This document shows positions 38,443 through 52,323 of a stretch of 64,000 nucleotides of DNA, in pieces. Positions within the stretch are counted from its first letter, which is position 1. Each line of letters starts with the position of its first letter. The translations under genes were made by a program, and so were the position numbers. The stretch is taken from contig JAZAQT010000221.1 of the NCBI GenBank assembly GCA_036417435.1, positions 1,550,001 through 1,614,000 of the forward strand, given 5' to 3'. The notes beneath the pieces were generated by a model. The model did no database searches. It worked only from the letters and a program-made list of their open reading frames with translations, and was not told the origin of the DNA. Source of the DNA: Inia geoffrensis (lineage: Eukaryota > Chordata > Mammalia > Artiodactyla > Iniidae).

Positions 38443-40177
38443 TGAGCAAGGAGTAGGTCTTGTCTAATACATATTTGGCTTATGGAATGGTATCTGTCCT
38501 AATGTCAACCTCTGGTTTTATGCAGCCTCCCCACTCTCCTTTCCCCTTAAGCAAGCATAAGTTTCTTTTGTAAATGTGAGACTCTGTTGTGTTTTGTAAT
38601 GCAGTTCACACGTAGCCGTGTTTACATTCCCGGTATTAGTGATATCTTATGATGTTTCTTTTTCTGTGTGACTTATTTCACTTAGAATCATCATAACTAA
38701 ATCCTGTCATTATGCTGCTACTGGTCTGTTGCCATGGATTTCATTGTTGAGTGATATTCCATTGTAGGGATGTACCACAACTTCTATATCCATTTTTCTC
38801 TTTCTGGGCTATTAAAGTTGTACCATAGTGAAGGATCCCGTACACAGAGCAGCCCCAAACTTTGGTGTGGCTGTGTCTTTTTCATTTAAATTTTCCGAAT
38901 CTATAGCACCATAAGTGGAAGTGCCCTAGGCTCTCTAGCTTGGTTTTTTCTTTGTTCCAGGAAACACCATCCACTTCTCTAGAGTGGCTGTTGGCAATTT
39001 ACATCCCGCCCATCAGCATAACAAGGCTGCCGGTTCTCCACGGCTTGTCCTGCCTGTCTGGATTTTACACTTTTTTCGGACGGCCCTTTGGATCGGTGGG
39101 AAGTGAGACTTCTTGTAGTGCGGATTTCCATTGCAGGCTTGCTTGGTTGGCCAAAAAGGGCGTATGCGTTTTTTCCTGAATATATTCAGGAAAAAACGCA
39201 TACGCCCTTTTTGGCCAAGTGCATCACTGTCGAACTGCTGCCTCTTTTCCTACGCTTTCAGAGCAATTCTTATCTACCCCCTGATATCTGTTTTCTGCAA
39301 TTCTGCGTCGCGTTCAAGTCCTCTTCACAGCCTTCCTTCAATAAATTTTTGGATGATAGGGGTCATTTGGAACTCTGCAGCATTGTGAGTTACAGTGCCA
39401 AAGATCTCCTTTTCTCAACTCGCTTTCTTGTGAGCTGACCGAAAACCCGAAGAATTGCTTCAGGCCCTAATCTCGTTCCGGCATGGCCCGCTGAGCCTTT
39501 GGTGAATTCTTCTTCCTGTAGGGAAATCAGAGTTCAATGTGCCCGTCCAAACACATCGAGTTAGCCGCTCATTGGTTCTCCTTATTCCTGTTCATTTTCC
39601 ACAGAAATTGCAAACTGTGCCAAACAAGAGGTCAAAGGCCCTGACTCTCCAAGTGGGGAGAATGTTAATATCGCATCTGGAACGGCGAACTCGAGTATCA
39701 GGGGGCGAAAATGGCGATGAGTTTTAGAAATTATGCCTGATCACTTCGTGGACCATATTCTGGGTTTTCCATGCATATTTTAGCTGGAGGATAAATCCCT
39801 TAAACGTGGAGATTTGGGACCCGTGGAATGGGAACCATGCACCATTACCTCAAAGGGTCTGCATTCCCTCACCAATAGTATCAGCCCCAAGTGTCCAGCC
39901 TTATCTCTCCCCCAGCTGTGGATGTAGAGGTGGTAAATCCAAGATTCCTCACAAGCCCTGAAGGACTTATTTCAGAATTTCTCTCTATTTCACAGTCCTT
40001 GTGTTTTCTTTTTCAAATTTATTTTTATAAGGGGATTTAGCTTATTGACACTGCTGTGTGTATGGTGCTGTACACAAATGATTTTCTTATGGAGACCTAT
40101 AAATGTATGGGTTTTAATTTTCTTCATAGTCAGGCATATTCCTAGGTTTTGAATACGGGGTGTTGAGTCCATTTCGT
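38443..40177 (+). repeat. Satellite unit B9
   Basis: Palindrome 39147-39218 perfect. Carries the TTCTTG class of the 1-bp indel ahead of the palindrome. Confidence 0.95.
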
Positions 40178-41912
40178 TGAGCAAGGAGTAGGTCTTGTCT
40201 AATATATATTTGGCTTATGGAATGGTATCTGTCCTAATATGAACCTCTGGTTTTATGCAGCCTCCCCACTCTCCTTTCCCCTTAAGCAAGCATAAGTTTC
40301 TTTTGTAAATGTGAGACTCTGTTGTGTTTTGTAATGCAGTTCACACGTAGCCGTGTTTACATTCCCGGTATTAGTGATATCTTATGATGTTTCTTTTTCT
40401 GTGTGACTTATTTCACTTAGAATCATCATAACTAAATCCTGTCATTATGCTGCTACTGGTGTGTTGCCATGGATTTCATTGTTGAGTGATATTCCATTGT
40501 AGGGATGTACCACAACTTCTATATCCATTTTTCTCTTTCTGGGCTATTAAAGTTGTACCATAGTCAAGGATCCCGTACACAGAGCAGCCCCAAACTTTGG
40601 TGTGGCTGTGTCTTTTTCATTTAAATTTTCCGAATCTATAGCACCATAAGTGGAAGTGCCCTAGGCTCTCTAGCTTGTTTTTTTCTTTGTTCCAGGAAAC
40701 ACCATCCACTTCTCCAGAGTGGCTGTTGGCAATTTACATCCCGCCCAACAGCATAACAAGGCTGCCGGTTCTCCATGGCCTGTCCTGCCTCTCTGGATTT
40801 TACACTTTTTTCGGACGGCCCTTTGGATCGGTGGGAATTGAGACTTCTTGTAGTGCGGATTTCCATTGCAGGCTTGCTTGTTTGGCCAAAAAGGGCGTAT
40901 GCGTTTTTTCCTGAATATATTCAGGAAAAAACGCATACGCCCTTTTTGGCCAAGTGCATCACTGTCGAACTGCTGCCTCTTTTCCTACGCTTTCAGAGCA
41001 ATTCTTATCTACCCCCTGATATCTGTTTTCTGCAATTCTGCGTCGCGTTCAAGTCCTCTTCACAGCCTTCATTCAATAAATTTTTGGATGATAGGGGTCA
41101 TTTGGAACTCTGCAGGATTGTGAGTTACAGTGCCAAAGATCTCCTTTTCTCAACTCGCTTTCTTGTGAGCTGACCGCAAACCCGAAGAATTGCTTCAGGC
41201 CCTAATCTCGTTCCGGCATGGCCCGCTGAGCCTTTGGTGAATTCTTCTTCCTGTAGGGAAATCAGAGTTCAATGTGCCCGTCCAAACACATCGAGTTAGC
41301 CGCTCATTGGTTCTCCTTATTCCTGTTCATCTTCCACAGAAATTGCAAACTGTGCCAAACAAGAGGTCAAAGGCACTGACTCTCCAAGTGGGGAGAGTGT
41401 TAATATTGCATCTGGAACGGCGAACTCGAGTATCAGGGGGCGAAAATGGCGATGAGTTTTAGAAATTATGCCTGATCACTTCGTGGACCATATTCTGGGT
41501 TTTCCATGCATATTTTAGCTGAAGGATAAATCCCTTAAACGTGGAGATTTGGGACCCGTGGAATGGGAACCATGCACCATTACCTCAAAGGGTCTGCATT
41601 CCCTCACCAATAGTATCAGCCCCAAGTGTCCAGCCTTATCTCTCCCCCAGCTGTGGATGTAGAGGTGGTAAATCCAAGATTCCTCACAAGCCCTGAAGGA
41701 ATTATTTAAGAATTTCTCTCTATTTCACAGTCCTTGTGTTTTGTTTTTCAAATTTATTTTTATAAGGGGATTTAGCTTATTGACACTGCTGTGTGTATGG
41801 TGCTGTACACAAATGATTTTCTTATGGAGACCTATAAATGTATGGGTTTTAATTTTCTTCAAAGTCAGGCATATTCCAAGGTTTTGAATACTGGGTGTTG
41901 AGTCCATTTCGT
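40178..41912 (+). repeat. Satellite unit B10
   Basis: Palindrome 40882-40953 perfect. Private GGGAATTGAGAC near 40840. Confidence 0.95.
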
Positions 41913-43647
41913 TGAGGAAGGAGTAGGTCTTGTCTAATATATATTTGGCTTATGGAATGGTATCTGTCCTAATATGAACCTCTGGTTTTATGCAGCCTCC
42001 TCACTCTCCTTTCCCCTTAAGCAAGCATAAGTTTCTTTTGTAAATGTGAGACTCTGTTGTGTTTTGTAATGCAGTTCACACGTAGCCGTGTTTACATTCC
42101 CGGTATTAGTGATATCTTATGATGTTTCTTTTTCTGTGTGACTTATTTCACTTAGAATCATCATAACTAAATCCTGTCATTATGCTGCTACTGGTGTGTT
42201 GCCATGGATTTGATTGTTGAGTGATATTCCATTGTAGGGATGTACCACAACTTCTATATCCATTTTTCTCTTTCTGGGCTATTAAAGTTGTACCATAGTC
42301 AAGGATCCCGTACACAGAGCAGCCCCAAACTTTGGTGTAGCTGTGTCTTTTTCATTTAAATTTTCCGAATCTATAGCACCATAAGTGGAAGTGCCCTAGG
42401 CTCTCTAGCTTGGTTTTTTCTTTGTTCCAGGAAACACCATCCACTTCTCCAGAGTGGCTGTTGGCAATTTACATCTCGCCCATCAGCATAACAAGGCTGC
42501 CGGTTCTCCACGGCCTGTCCTGCCTCTCTGGATTTTACACTTTTTTCGGACGGCCCTTTGGATCGGTGGGAAGTGAGACTTCCTTGTAGTGCGGATTTCC
42601 ATTGCAGGCTTGCTTGGTTGGCCAAAAAGGGCGTATGCGTTTTTTCCTGAATATATTCAGGAAAAAACGCATACGCCCTTTTTGGCCAAGTGCATCACTG
42701 TCGAACTGCTGCCTCTTTTCCTACGCTTTCAGAGCAATTCTTATCTACCCCCTGATATCTGTTTGCTGCAATACTGCGTCGCGTTCAAGTCCTCTTCACA
42801 GCCTTCCTTCAATAAATTTTTGGATGATAGGGGTCATTTGGAACTCTGCAGGATTGTGAGTTACAGTGCCAAAGATCTCCTTTTCTCAACTCGCTTTCTT
42901 GTGAGCTGACCGCAAACCCGAAGAATTGCTTCAGGCCCTAATCTCGTTTCGGCATGGCCCGCTGAGCCTTTGGTGAATTCTTCTTCCTGTAGGGAAATCA
43001 GAGTTCAATGTGCCCGTCCAAACACATCGAGTTAGCCGCTCATTGGTTCTCCTTATTCCTGTTCATCTTCCACAGAAATTGCAAACTGTGCCAAACAAGA
43101 GGTCAAAGGCACTGACTCTCCAAGTGGGGAGAATGTTAATATCGCATCTGGAACGGCGAACTCGAGTATCAGGGGGCGAAAATGGCGATGAGTTTTAGAA
43201 ATTATGCCTGATCACTTCGTGGACCATATTCTGGGTTTTCCATGCATATTTTAGCTGAAGGATAAATCCCTTAAACGTGGAGATTTGGGACCCGTGGAAT
43301 GGGAACCATGCACCATTACCTCAAAGGGTCTGCATTCCCTCACCAATACTATCAGCCCCAAGTGTCCAGCCTTATCTCTCCCCCAGCTGTGGATGTAGAT
43401 GTGGTAAATCCAAGATTCCTCACAAGCCCTGAAGTACTTATTTAAGAATTTCTCTCTATTTCACAGTCCTTGTGTTTTTTTTTCAAATTTATTTTTATAA
43501 GGGGATTTAGCTTATTGACACTGCTGTGTGTATGGTGCTGTACACAAATGATTTTCTTATGGAGACCTATAAATGTATGGGTTTTAATTTTCTTCATAGT
43601 CAGGCATATTCCAAGGTTTTGAATACTGGGTGTTGAGTCCATTTCGT
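41913..43647 (+). repeat. Satellite unit B11
   Basis: Palindrome 42618-42689 perfect. First unit with the GAGGAAGGAG start variant. GGTGTAGCTGTG near 42335 is shared with B12 and B13 only. Confidence 0.95.
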
Positions 43648-45382
43648 TGAGGAAGGAGTAGGTCTTGTCTAATATATATTTGGCTTATGGAATGGTATCT
43701 GTCCTAATATGAACCTCTGGTTTTATGCAGCCTCCTCACTCTCCTTTTCCCTTAAGCAAGCATAAGTTTCTTTTGTAAATGTGAGACTCTGTTGTGTTTT
43801 GTAATGCAGTTCACACGTAGCCGTGTTTACATTCCCGGTATTAGTGATATCTTATGATGTTTCTTTTTCTGTGTGACTTATTTCACTTAGAATCATCATA
43901 ACTAAATCCTGTCATTATGCTGCTACTGGTGTGTTGCCATGGATTTCATTGTTGAGTGATATTCCATTGTAGGGATGTACCACAACTTCTATATCCATTT
44001 TTCTCTTTCTGGGCTATTAAAGTTGTACCATAGTCAAGGATCCCATACACAGAGCAGCCCCAAACTTTGGTGTAGCTGTGTCTTTTTCATTTAAATTTTC
44101 CGAATCTATAGCACCATAAGTGGAAGTGCCCTAGGCTCTCTAGCTTGGTTTTTTCTTTGTTCCAGGAAACACCATCCACTTCTCCAGAGTGGCTGTTGGC
44201 AATTTACATCCCGCCCATCAGCATAACAAGGCTGCCGGTTCTCCACGGCCTGTCCTGCCTCTCTGGATTTTACACTTTTTTCGGACGGCCCTTTGGATCG
44301 GTGGGAAGTGAGACTTCCTTGTAGTGCGGATTTCCATTGCAGGCTTGCTTGGTTGGCCAAAAAGGGCGTATGCGTTTTTTCCTGAATATATTCAGGAAAA
44401 AACGCATACGCCCTTTTTGGCCAAGTGCATCACTGTCGAACTGCTGCCTCTTTTCCTACGCTTTCAGAGCAATTCTTATCTACCCCCTGATATCTGTTTT
44501 CTGCAATTCTGCGTCACGTTCAAGTCCTCTTCACAGCCTTCCTTCAATAAATTTTTGGATGATAGGGGTCATTTGGAACTCTGCAGGATTGTGAGTTACA
44601 GTGCCAAAGATCTCCTTTTCTCAACTCGCTTTCTTGTGAGCTGACCGAAAACCCGAAGAATTGCTTCAGGCCCTAATCTCGTTCCGGCATGGCCCGCTGA
44701 GCCTTTGGTGAATTCTTCTTCCTGTAGGGAAATCAGAGTTCAATGTGCCCGTCCAAACACATCGAGTTAGCCGCTCATTGGTTCTCCTTATTCCTGTTCA
44801 TCTTCCACAGAAATTGCAAACTGTCCAATCAAGAGGTCAAAGGCACTGACTCTCCAAGTGGAGAGAATGTTAATATCGCATCTGGAACGGCGAACTCGAG
44901 TATCAGGGGGCGAAAATGGCGATGAGTTTTAGAAATTGTGCCTGATCACTTCGTGGACCATATTCTGGGTTTTCCATGCATATTTTAGCTGAAGGATAAA
45001 TCCCTTAAACGTGGAGATTTGTGACCCGTGCAATGGGAACCATGCACCATTACCTCAAAGTGTCTGCATTCCCTCACCAATAGTATCAGCCCCAAGTGTC
45101 CAGCCTTATCTCTCCCCCAGCTGTGGATGTAGATGTGGTAAATCCAAGATTCCTCACAAGCCCTGAAGTACTTATTTAAGAATTTCTCTCTATTTCACAG
45201 TGCTTGTGTTTTTTTTTTCAAATTTATTTTTATAAGGGGATTTAGCTTATTGACACTGCTGTGTGTATGGTGCTGTACACAAATGATTTTCTTATGGAGA
45301 CCTATAAATGTATGGGTTTTAATTTTCTTCATAGTCAGGCATATTCCAAGGTTTTGAATACTGGGTGTTGAGTCCATTTCGT
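43648..45382 (+). repeat. Satellite unit B12
   Basis: Palindrome 44353-44424 perfect. CTGTCCAATCAAGAGG (about 44821) and GATCCCATACAC (about 44039) are shared with B13, so B12 and B13 look like a recent pair. Confidence 0.95.
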
Positions 45383-47117
45383 TGAGGAAGGAGTAGGTCT
45401 TGTTTAATATATATTTGGCTTATGGAATGGTATCTGTCCTAATATGAACCTCTGGTTTTATGCAGCCTCCTCACTCTCCTTTCCCCTTAAGCAAGCATAA
45501 GTTTCTTTTGTAAATGTGAGACTCTGTTGTGTTTTGTAATGCAGTTCACACGTAGCCGTGTTTACATTCCCGGTATTAGTGATATCTTATGATGTTTCTT
45601 TTTCTGTGTGACTTATTTCACTTAGAATCATCATAACTAAATCCTGTCATTATGCTGCTACTGGTGTGTTGCCATGGATTTCATTGTTGAGTGATATTCC
45701 ATTGTAGGGATGTACCACAACTTCTATATCCATTTTTCTCTTTCTGGGCTATTAAAGTTGTACCATAGTCAAGGATCCCATACACAGAGCAGCCCCAAAG
45801 TTTGGTGTAGCTGTGTCTTTTTCATTTAAATTTTCCGAATCTATAGCACCATAAGTGGAAGTGCCCTAGGCTCTCTAGCTTGGTTTTTTCTTTGTTCCAG
45901 GAAACACCATCCACTTCTCCAGAGTGGCTGTTGGCAATTTACATCCCGCCCATCAGCATAACAAGGCTGCCGGTTCTCCACGGCCTGTCCTGCCTCTCTG
46001 GATTTTACAATTTTTTCGGACGGCCCTTTGGATCGGTGGGAAGTGAGACTTCCTTGTAGTGCGGATTTCCATTGCAGGCTTGCTTGGTTGGCCAAAAAGG
46101 GCGTATGCGTTTTTTCCTGAATATATTCAGGAAAAAACGCATACGCCCTTTTTGGCCAAGTGCATCACTGTCGAACTGCTGCCTCTTTTCCTACGCTTTC
46201 AGAGCAATTCTTATCTACCCCCTGATATCTGTTTTCTGCAATTCTGCGTCGCGTTCAAGTCCTCTTCACAGCCTTCCTTCAATAAATTTTTGGATGATAG
46301 GGGTCATTTGGAACTCTGCAGGATTGTGAGTTACAGTGCCAAAGATCTCCTTTTCTCAACTCGCTTTCTTGTGAGCTGACCGAAAACCCGAAGAATTGCT
46401 TCAGGCCCTAATCTCGTTCCGGCATGGCCTGCTGAGCCTTTGGTGAATTCTTCTTCCTGTAGGGAAATCAGAGTTCAATGTGCCCGTCCAAACACATCGA
46501 GTTAGCCGCTCATTGGTTCTCCTTATTCCTGTTCATCTTCCACAGAAATTGCAAACTGTCCAATCAAGAGGTCAAAGGCACTGACTCTCCAAGTGGAGAG
46601 AATGTTAATATCGCATCTGGAACGGCGAACTCGAGTATCAGGGGGCGAAAATGGCGATGAGTTTTAGAAATTGTGCCTGATCACTTCGTGGACCATATTC
46701 TGGGTTTTCCATGCATATTTTAGCTGAAGGATAAATCCCTTAAACGTGGAGATTTGGGACCTGTGCAATGGGAACCATGCACCATTACCTCAAAGGGTCT
46801 GCATTCCCTCACCAATAGTATCAGCCCCAAGTGTCCAGCCTTATCTCTCCCCCAGCTGTGGATGTAGAGGTGGTAAATCCAAGATTCCTCACAAGCCCTG
46901 AAGGACTTATTTCAGAATTTCTCTCTATTTCACAGTCCTTGTGTTTTCTTTTTCAAATTTATTTTTATAAGGGGATTTAGCTTATTGACACTGCTGTGTG
47001 TATGGTGCTGTACACAAATGATTTTCTTATGGAGACCTATAAATGTATGGGTTTTAATTTTCTTCATAGTCAGGCATATTCCAATGTTTTGAATACTGGG
47101 TGTTGAGTCCATTTCGT
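45383..47117 (+). repeat. Satellite unit B13
   Basis: Palindrome 46088-46159 perfect. Private-variant partner of B12. Confidence 0.95.
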
Positions 47118-48852
47118 TGAGGAAGGAGTAGGTCTTGTCTAATATATATTTGGCTTATGGAATTTTATCTGTCCTAATGTGAACCTCTGGTTTTATGCAG
47201 CCTCCCCACTCTCCTTTCCCCTTAAGCAAGCATAAGTTTCTTTTGTAAATGTGAGACTCTGTTGTGTTTTGTAATGCAGTTCACACGTAGCCGTGTTTAC
47301 ATTCCCGGTATTAGTGATATCTTATGATGTTTCTTTTTCTGTGTGACTTATTTCACTTAGAATCATCATAACTAAATCCTGTCATTATGCTGCTACTGGT
47401 GTGTTGCCATGGATTTCATTGTTGAGTGATATTCCATTGTAGGGATGTACCACAACTTCTATATCCATTTTTCTCTTTCTGGGCTATTAAAGTTGTACCA
47501 TAGTCAAGGATCCCGTACACAGAGCAGCCCCAAACTTTGGTGTGGCTGTGTCTTTTTCATTTAAATTTTCCGAATCTATAGCACCATAAGTGGAAGTGCC
47601 CTAGGCTCTCTAGCTTGGTTTTTTCTTTGTTCCAGGAAACACCATCCACTTCTCCAGAGTGGCTGTTGGCAATTTACATCCCGCCCATCAGCATAACAAG
47701 GCTGCCTGTTCTCCATGGCCTGTCCTGCCTCTCTGGATTTTACACTTTTTTCGGACGGCCCTTTGGATCGGTGGGAAGTGAGACTTCTTGTAGTGCGGAT
47801 TTCCATTGCAGGCTTGCTTGGTTGGCCAAAAAGGGCGTATGCGTTTTTTCCTGAATATATTCAGGAAAAAACGCATACGCCCTTTTTGGCCAAGTGCATC
47901 ACTGTCGAACTGCTGCCTCTTTTCCTACGCTTTCAGAGCAATTCTTATCTAACCCCTGATATCTGTTTTCTGCAATTCTGCGTCGCGTTCAAGTCCTCTT
48001 CACAGCCTTCCTTCAATAAATTTTTGGATGATAGGGGTCATTTGGAACTCTGCAGGATTGTGAGTTACAGTGCCAAAGATCTCCTTTTCTCAACTCGCTT
48101 TCTTGTGAGCTGACCGAAAACCCGAAGAATTGCTTCAGGCCCTAATCTCGTTCCGGCATGGCCCGCTGAGCCTTTGGTGAATTCTTCTTCCTGTAGGGAA
48201 ATCAGAGTTCAATGTGCCCGTCCAAACACATCGAGTTAGCCGCTCATTGGTTCTCCTTATTCCTGTTCATCTTCCACAGAAATTGCAAACTGTGCCAAAC
48301 AAGAGGTCAAAGGCCCTGGCTCTCCAAGTGGGGAGAATGTTAATATCGCATCTGGAACGGCGAACTCGAGTATCAGGGGGCGAAAATGGCGGTGAGTTTT
48401 AGAAATTGTGCCTGATCACTTCGTGGACCATATTCTGGGTTTTCCATGCATATTTTAGCTGAAGGATAAATCCCTTAAACGTGGAGATTTGGGACCCGTG
48501 CAATGGGAACCATGCACCATTACCTCAAAGGGTCTGCATTCCCTCACCAATAGTATCAGCCCCAAATGTCCAGCCTTATCTCTCCCCCAGCTGTGGATGT
48601 AGAGGTGGTAAATCCAAGATTCCTCACAAGCCCTGAAGGACTTATTTAAGAATTTCTCTCTATTTCACAGTCCTTGTGTTTTGTTTTTCAAATTTATTTT
48701 TATAAGGGGATTTAGCTTATTGACACTGCTGTGTGTATGGTGCTGTACACAAATGATTTTCTTATGGAGACCTATAAATGTATGGGTTTTAATTTTCTTC
48801 ATAGTCAGGCATAGTCCAATGTTTTGAATACTGGGTGTTGAGTCCATTTCGT
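47118..48852 (+). repeat. Satellite unit B14
   Basis: Palindrome 47822-47893 perfect. TGGAATTTTATCTG near 47158 is shared with B15 and B17. GCTGCCTGTTCTCCATGG and CTAACCCCTGAT are shared with B15 and B20. Confidence 0.95.
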
Positions 48853-50587
48853 TGAGGAAGGAGTAGGTCTTGTCTAATATATATTTGGCTTATGGAATTT
48901 TATCTGTCCTAATGTGAACCTCTGGTTTTATGCAGCCTCCCCACTCTCCTTTCCCCTTAAGCAAGCATAAGTTTCTTTTGTAAATGTGAGACTCTGTTGT
49001 GTTTTGTAATGCAGTTCACACGTAGCCGTGTTTACATTCCCGGTATTAGTGATATCTTATGATGTTTCTTTTTCTGTGTGACTTATTTCACTTAGAATCA
49101 TCATAACTAAATCCTGTCATTATGCTGCTACTGGTGTGTTGCCATGGATTTCATTGTTGAGTGATATTCCATTGTAGGGATGTACCACAACTTCTATATC
49201 CATTTTTCTCTTTCTGGGCTATTAAAGTTGTACCATAGTCAAGGATCCCGTACACAGAGCAGCCCCAAACTTTGGTGTGGCTGTGTCTTTTTCATTTAAA
49301 TTTTCCGAATCTATAGCACCATAAGTGGAAGTGCCCTAGGCTCTCTAGCTTGGTTTTTTCTTTGTTCCAGGAAACACCATCCACTTCTCCAGAGTGGCTG
49401 TTGGCAATTTACATCCCGCCCATCAGCATAACAAGGCTGCCTGTTCTCCATGGCCTGTCCTGCCTCTCTGGATTTTACACTTTTTTCGGACGGCCCTTTG
49501 GATCGGTGGGAAGTGAGACTTCTTGTAGTGCGGATTTCCATTGCAGGCTTGCTTGGTTGGCCAAAAAGGGCGTATGCGTTTTTTCCTGAATATATTCAGG
49601 AAAAAACGCATACGCCCTTTTTGGCCAAGTGCATCACTGTCGAACTGCTGCCTCTTTTCCTACGCTTTCAGAGCAATTCTTATCTAACCCCTGATATCTG
49701 TTTTCTGCAATTCTGCGTCGCGTTCAAGTCCTCTTCACAGCCTTCCTTCAATAAATTTTTGGATGATAGGGGTCATTTGGAACTCTGCAGGATTGTGAGT
49801 TACAGTGCCAAAGATCTCCTTTTCTCAACTCGCTTTCTTGTGAGCTGACCGCAAACCCGAAGAATTGCTTCAGGCCCTAATCTCGTTCCGGCATGGCCCG
49901 CTGAGCCTTTGGTGAATTCTTCTTCCTGTAGGGAAATCAGAGTTCAATGTGCCCGTCCAAACACATCGAGTTAGCCGCTCATTGGTTCTCCTTATTCCTG
50001 TTCATCTTCCACAGAAATTGTAAAATGTGCCAAACAAGAGGTCTAAGGCACTGACTCTCCAAGTGGGGAGAATGTTAATATCGCATCTGGAACGGCGAAC
50101 TCGAGTATCAGGGGGCGAAAATGGCGATGAGTTTTAGAAATTATGCCTGATCACTTCGTGGACCATATTCTGGGTTTTCCATGCATATTTTAGCTGAAGG
50201 ATAAATCCCTTAAACGTGGAGATTTGGGGCCCGTGGAATGGGAACCATGCACCATTACCTCAAAGGGTCTGCATTCCCTCACCAATACTATCAGCCCCAA
50301 GTGTCCAGCCTTATCTCTCCCCCAGCTGTGGATGTAGAGGTGGTAAATCCAAGATTCCTCACAAGCCCTGAAGGACTTATTTAAGAATTTCTCTCTATTT
50401 CACAGTCCTTGTGTTTTGTTTTTCAAATTTATTTTTATAAGGGGATTTAGCTTATTGACACTGCTGTGTGTATGGTGCTGTACACAAATGATTTTCTTAT
50501 GGAGACCTATAAATGTATGGGTTTTAGTTTTCTTCATAGTCAGGCATATTCCTAGATTTTGAATACGGGGTGTTGAGTCCATTTCGT
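48853..50587 (+). repeat. Satellite unit B15
   Basis: Palindrome 49557-49628 perfect. Near twin of B14. Its last part has CCTAGATTTTG (about 50550), otherwise seen at the end of B20. Confidence 0.95.
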
Positions 50588-52323
50588 TGAGCAATGAGTA
50601 GGTCTTGTCTAATATATATTTGGCTTATGGAATGGTATCTGTCCTAATATGAACCTCTGAGTTTATGCAGCCTCCCCACTCTCCTTTCCCCTTAAGCAAG
50701 CATAAGTTTCTTTTGTAAATGTGAGACTCTGTTGTGTTTTGTAATGCAGTTCACACGTAGCCGTGTTTACATTCCCGGTATTAGTGATATCTTATGATGT
50801 TTCTTTTTCTGTGTGACTTATTTCACTTAGAATCATCATAACTAAATCCTGTCATTATGCTGCTACTGGTGTGTTGCCATGGATTTCATTGTTGAGTGAT
50901 ATTCCATTGTAGGGATGTACCACAACTTCTATATCCATTTTTCTCTTTCTGGGCTATTAAAGTTGTACCATAGTCAAGGATCCCGTACACAGAGCAGCCC
51001 CAAACTTTGGTGTGGCTGTGTCTTTTTCATTTAAATTTTCCGAATCCATAGCACCATAAGTGGAAGTGCCCTAGGCTCTCTAGCTTGGTTTTTTCTTTGT
51101 TCCAGGAAACACCATCCACTTCTCCAGAGTGGCTGTTGGCAATTTACATCCCGCCCATCAGCATAACAAGGCTGCCGGTTCTCCACGGCCTGTCCTGCCT
51201 CTCTGGATTTTACACTTTTTTCGGACGGCCCTTTGGATCGGTGGGAAGTGAGACTTCCTTGTAGTGCGGATTTCCATTGCAGGCTTGCTTGGTTGGCCAA
51301 AAAGGGCGTATGCGTTTTTTCCTGAATATATTCAGGAAAAAACGCATACGCCCTTTTTGGCCAAGTGCATCACTGTCGAACTGCTGCCTCTTTTCCTACG
51401 CTTTCAGAGCAATTCTTATCTACCCCCTGATATCTGTTTTCTGCAATTCTGCGTCGCGTTCAAGTCCTCTTCACAGCCTTCCTTCAATAAATTTTTGGAT
51501 GATAGGGGTAATTTGGAACTCTGCAGGATTGTGAGTTACAGTGCCAAAGATCTCCTTTTCTCAACTCGCTTTCTTGTGAGCTGACCGAAAACCCGAAGAA
51601 TTGCTTCAGGCCCTAATCTCGTTCCGGCATGGCCCGCTGAGCCTTTGGTGAATTCTTCTTCCTGTAGGGAAATCAGAGTTCAATGTGCCCGTCCAAACAC
51701 ATCGAGTTAGCCGCTCATTGGTTCTCCTTATTCCTGTTCATCTTCCACAGAAATTGCAAACTGTGCCAAACAAGAGGTCAAAGGCCCTGGCTCTCCAAGT
51801 GGGGAGAATGTTAATATCGCATCTGGAACGGTGAACTCGAGTATCAGGGGGCGAAAATGGCGATGAGTTTTAGAAATTGTGCCTGATCACTTCGTGGACC
51901 ATATTCTGGGTTTTCCATGCATATTTTAGCTGAAGGATAAATCCCTTAAACGTGGAGATTTGGGACCCTTGCAATGGGAACCATGCACCATTACCTCAAA
52001 GGGTCTGCATTCCCTCACCAATAGTATCAGCCCCAAGTGTCCAGCCTTATCTCTCCCCCAGCTGTGGATGTAGAGGTGGTAAATCCAAGATTCCTCACAA
52101 GCCCTGAAGGACTTATTTAAGAATTTCTCTCTATTTCACAGTCCTTGTGTTTTGTTTTTCAAATTTATTTTTATAAGGGGATTTAGCTTATTGACACTGC
52201 TGTGTGTATGGTGCTGTACACAAATGATTTACTTATGGAGACCTATAAATGTATGGGTTTTAATTTTCTTCATAGTCAGGCATATTCCAATGTTTTGAAT
52301 ACTGGGTGTTGAGTCCATTTCGT
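50588..52323 (+). repeat. Satellite unit B16
   Basis: Palindrome 51293-51364 perfect. AGGGGTAATTTGG and GGAACGGTGAACTC are shared with B17 only. GAATCCATAGC is shared with B22. Confidence 0.95.
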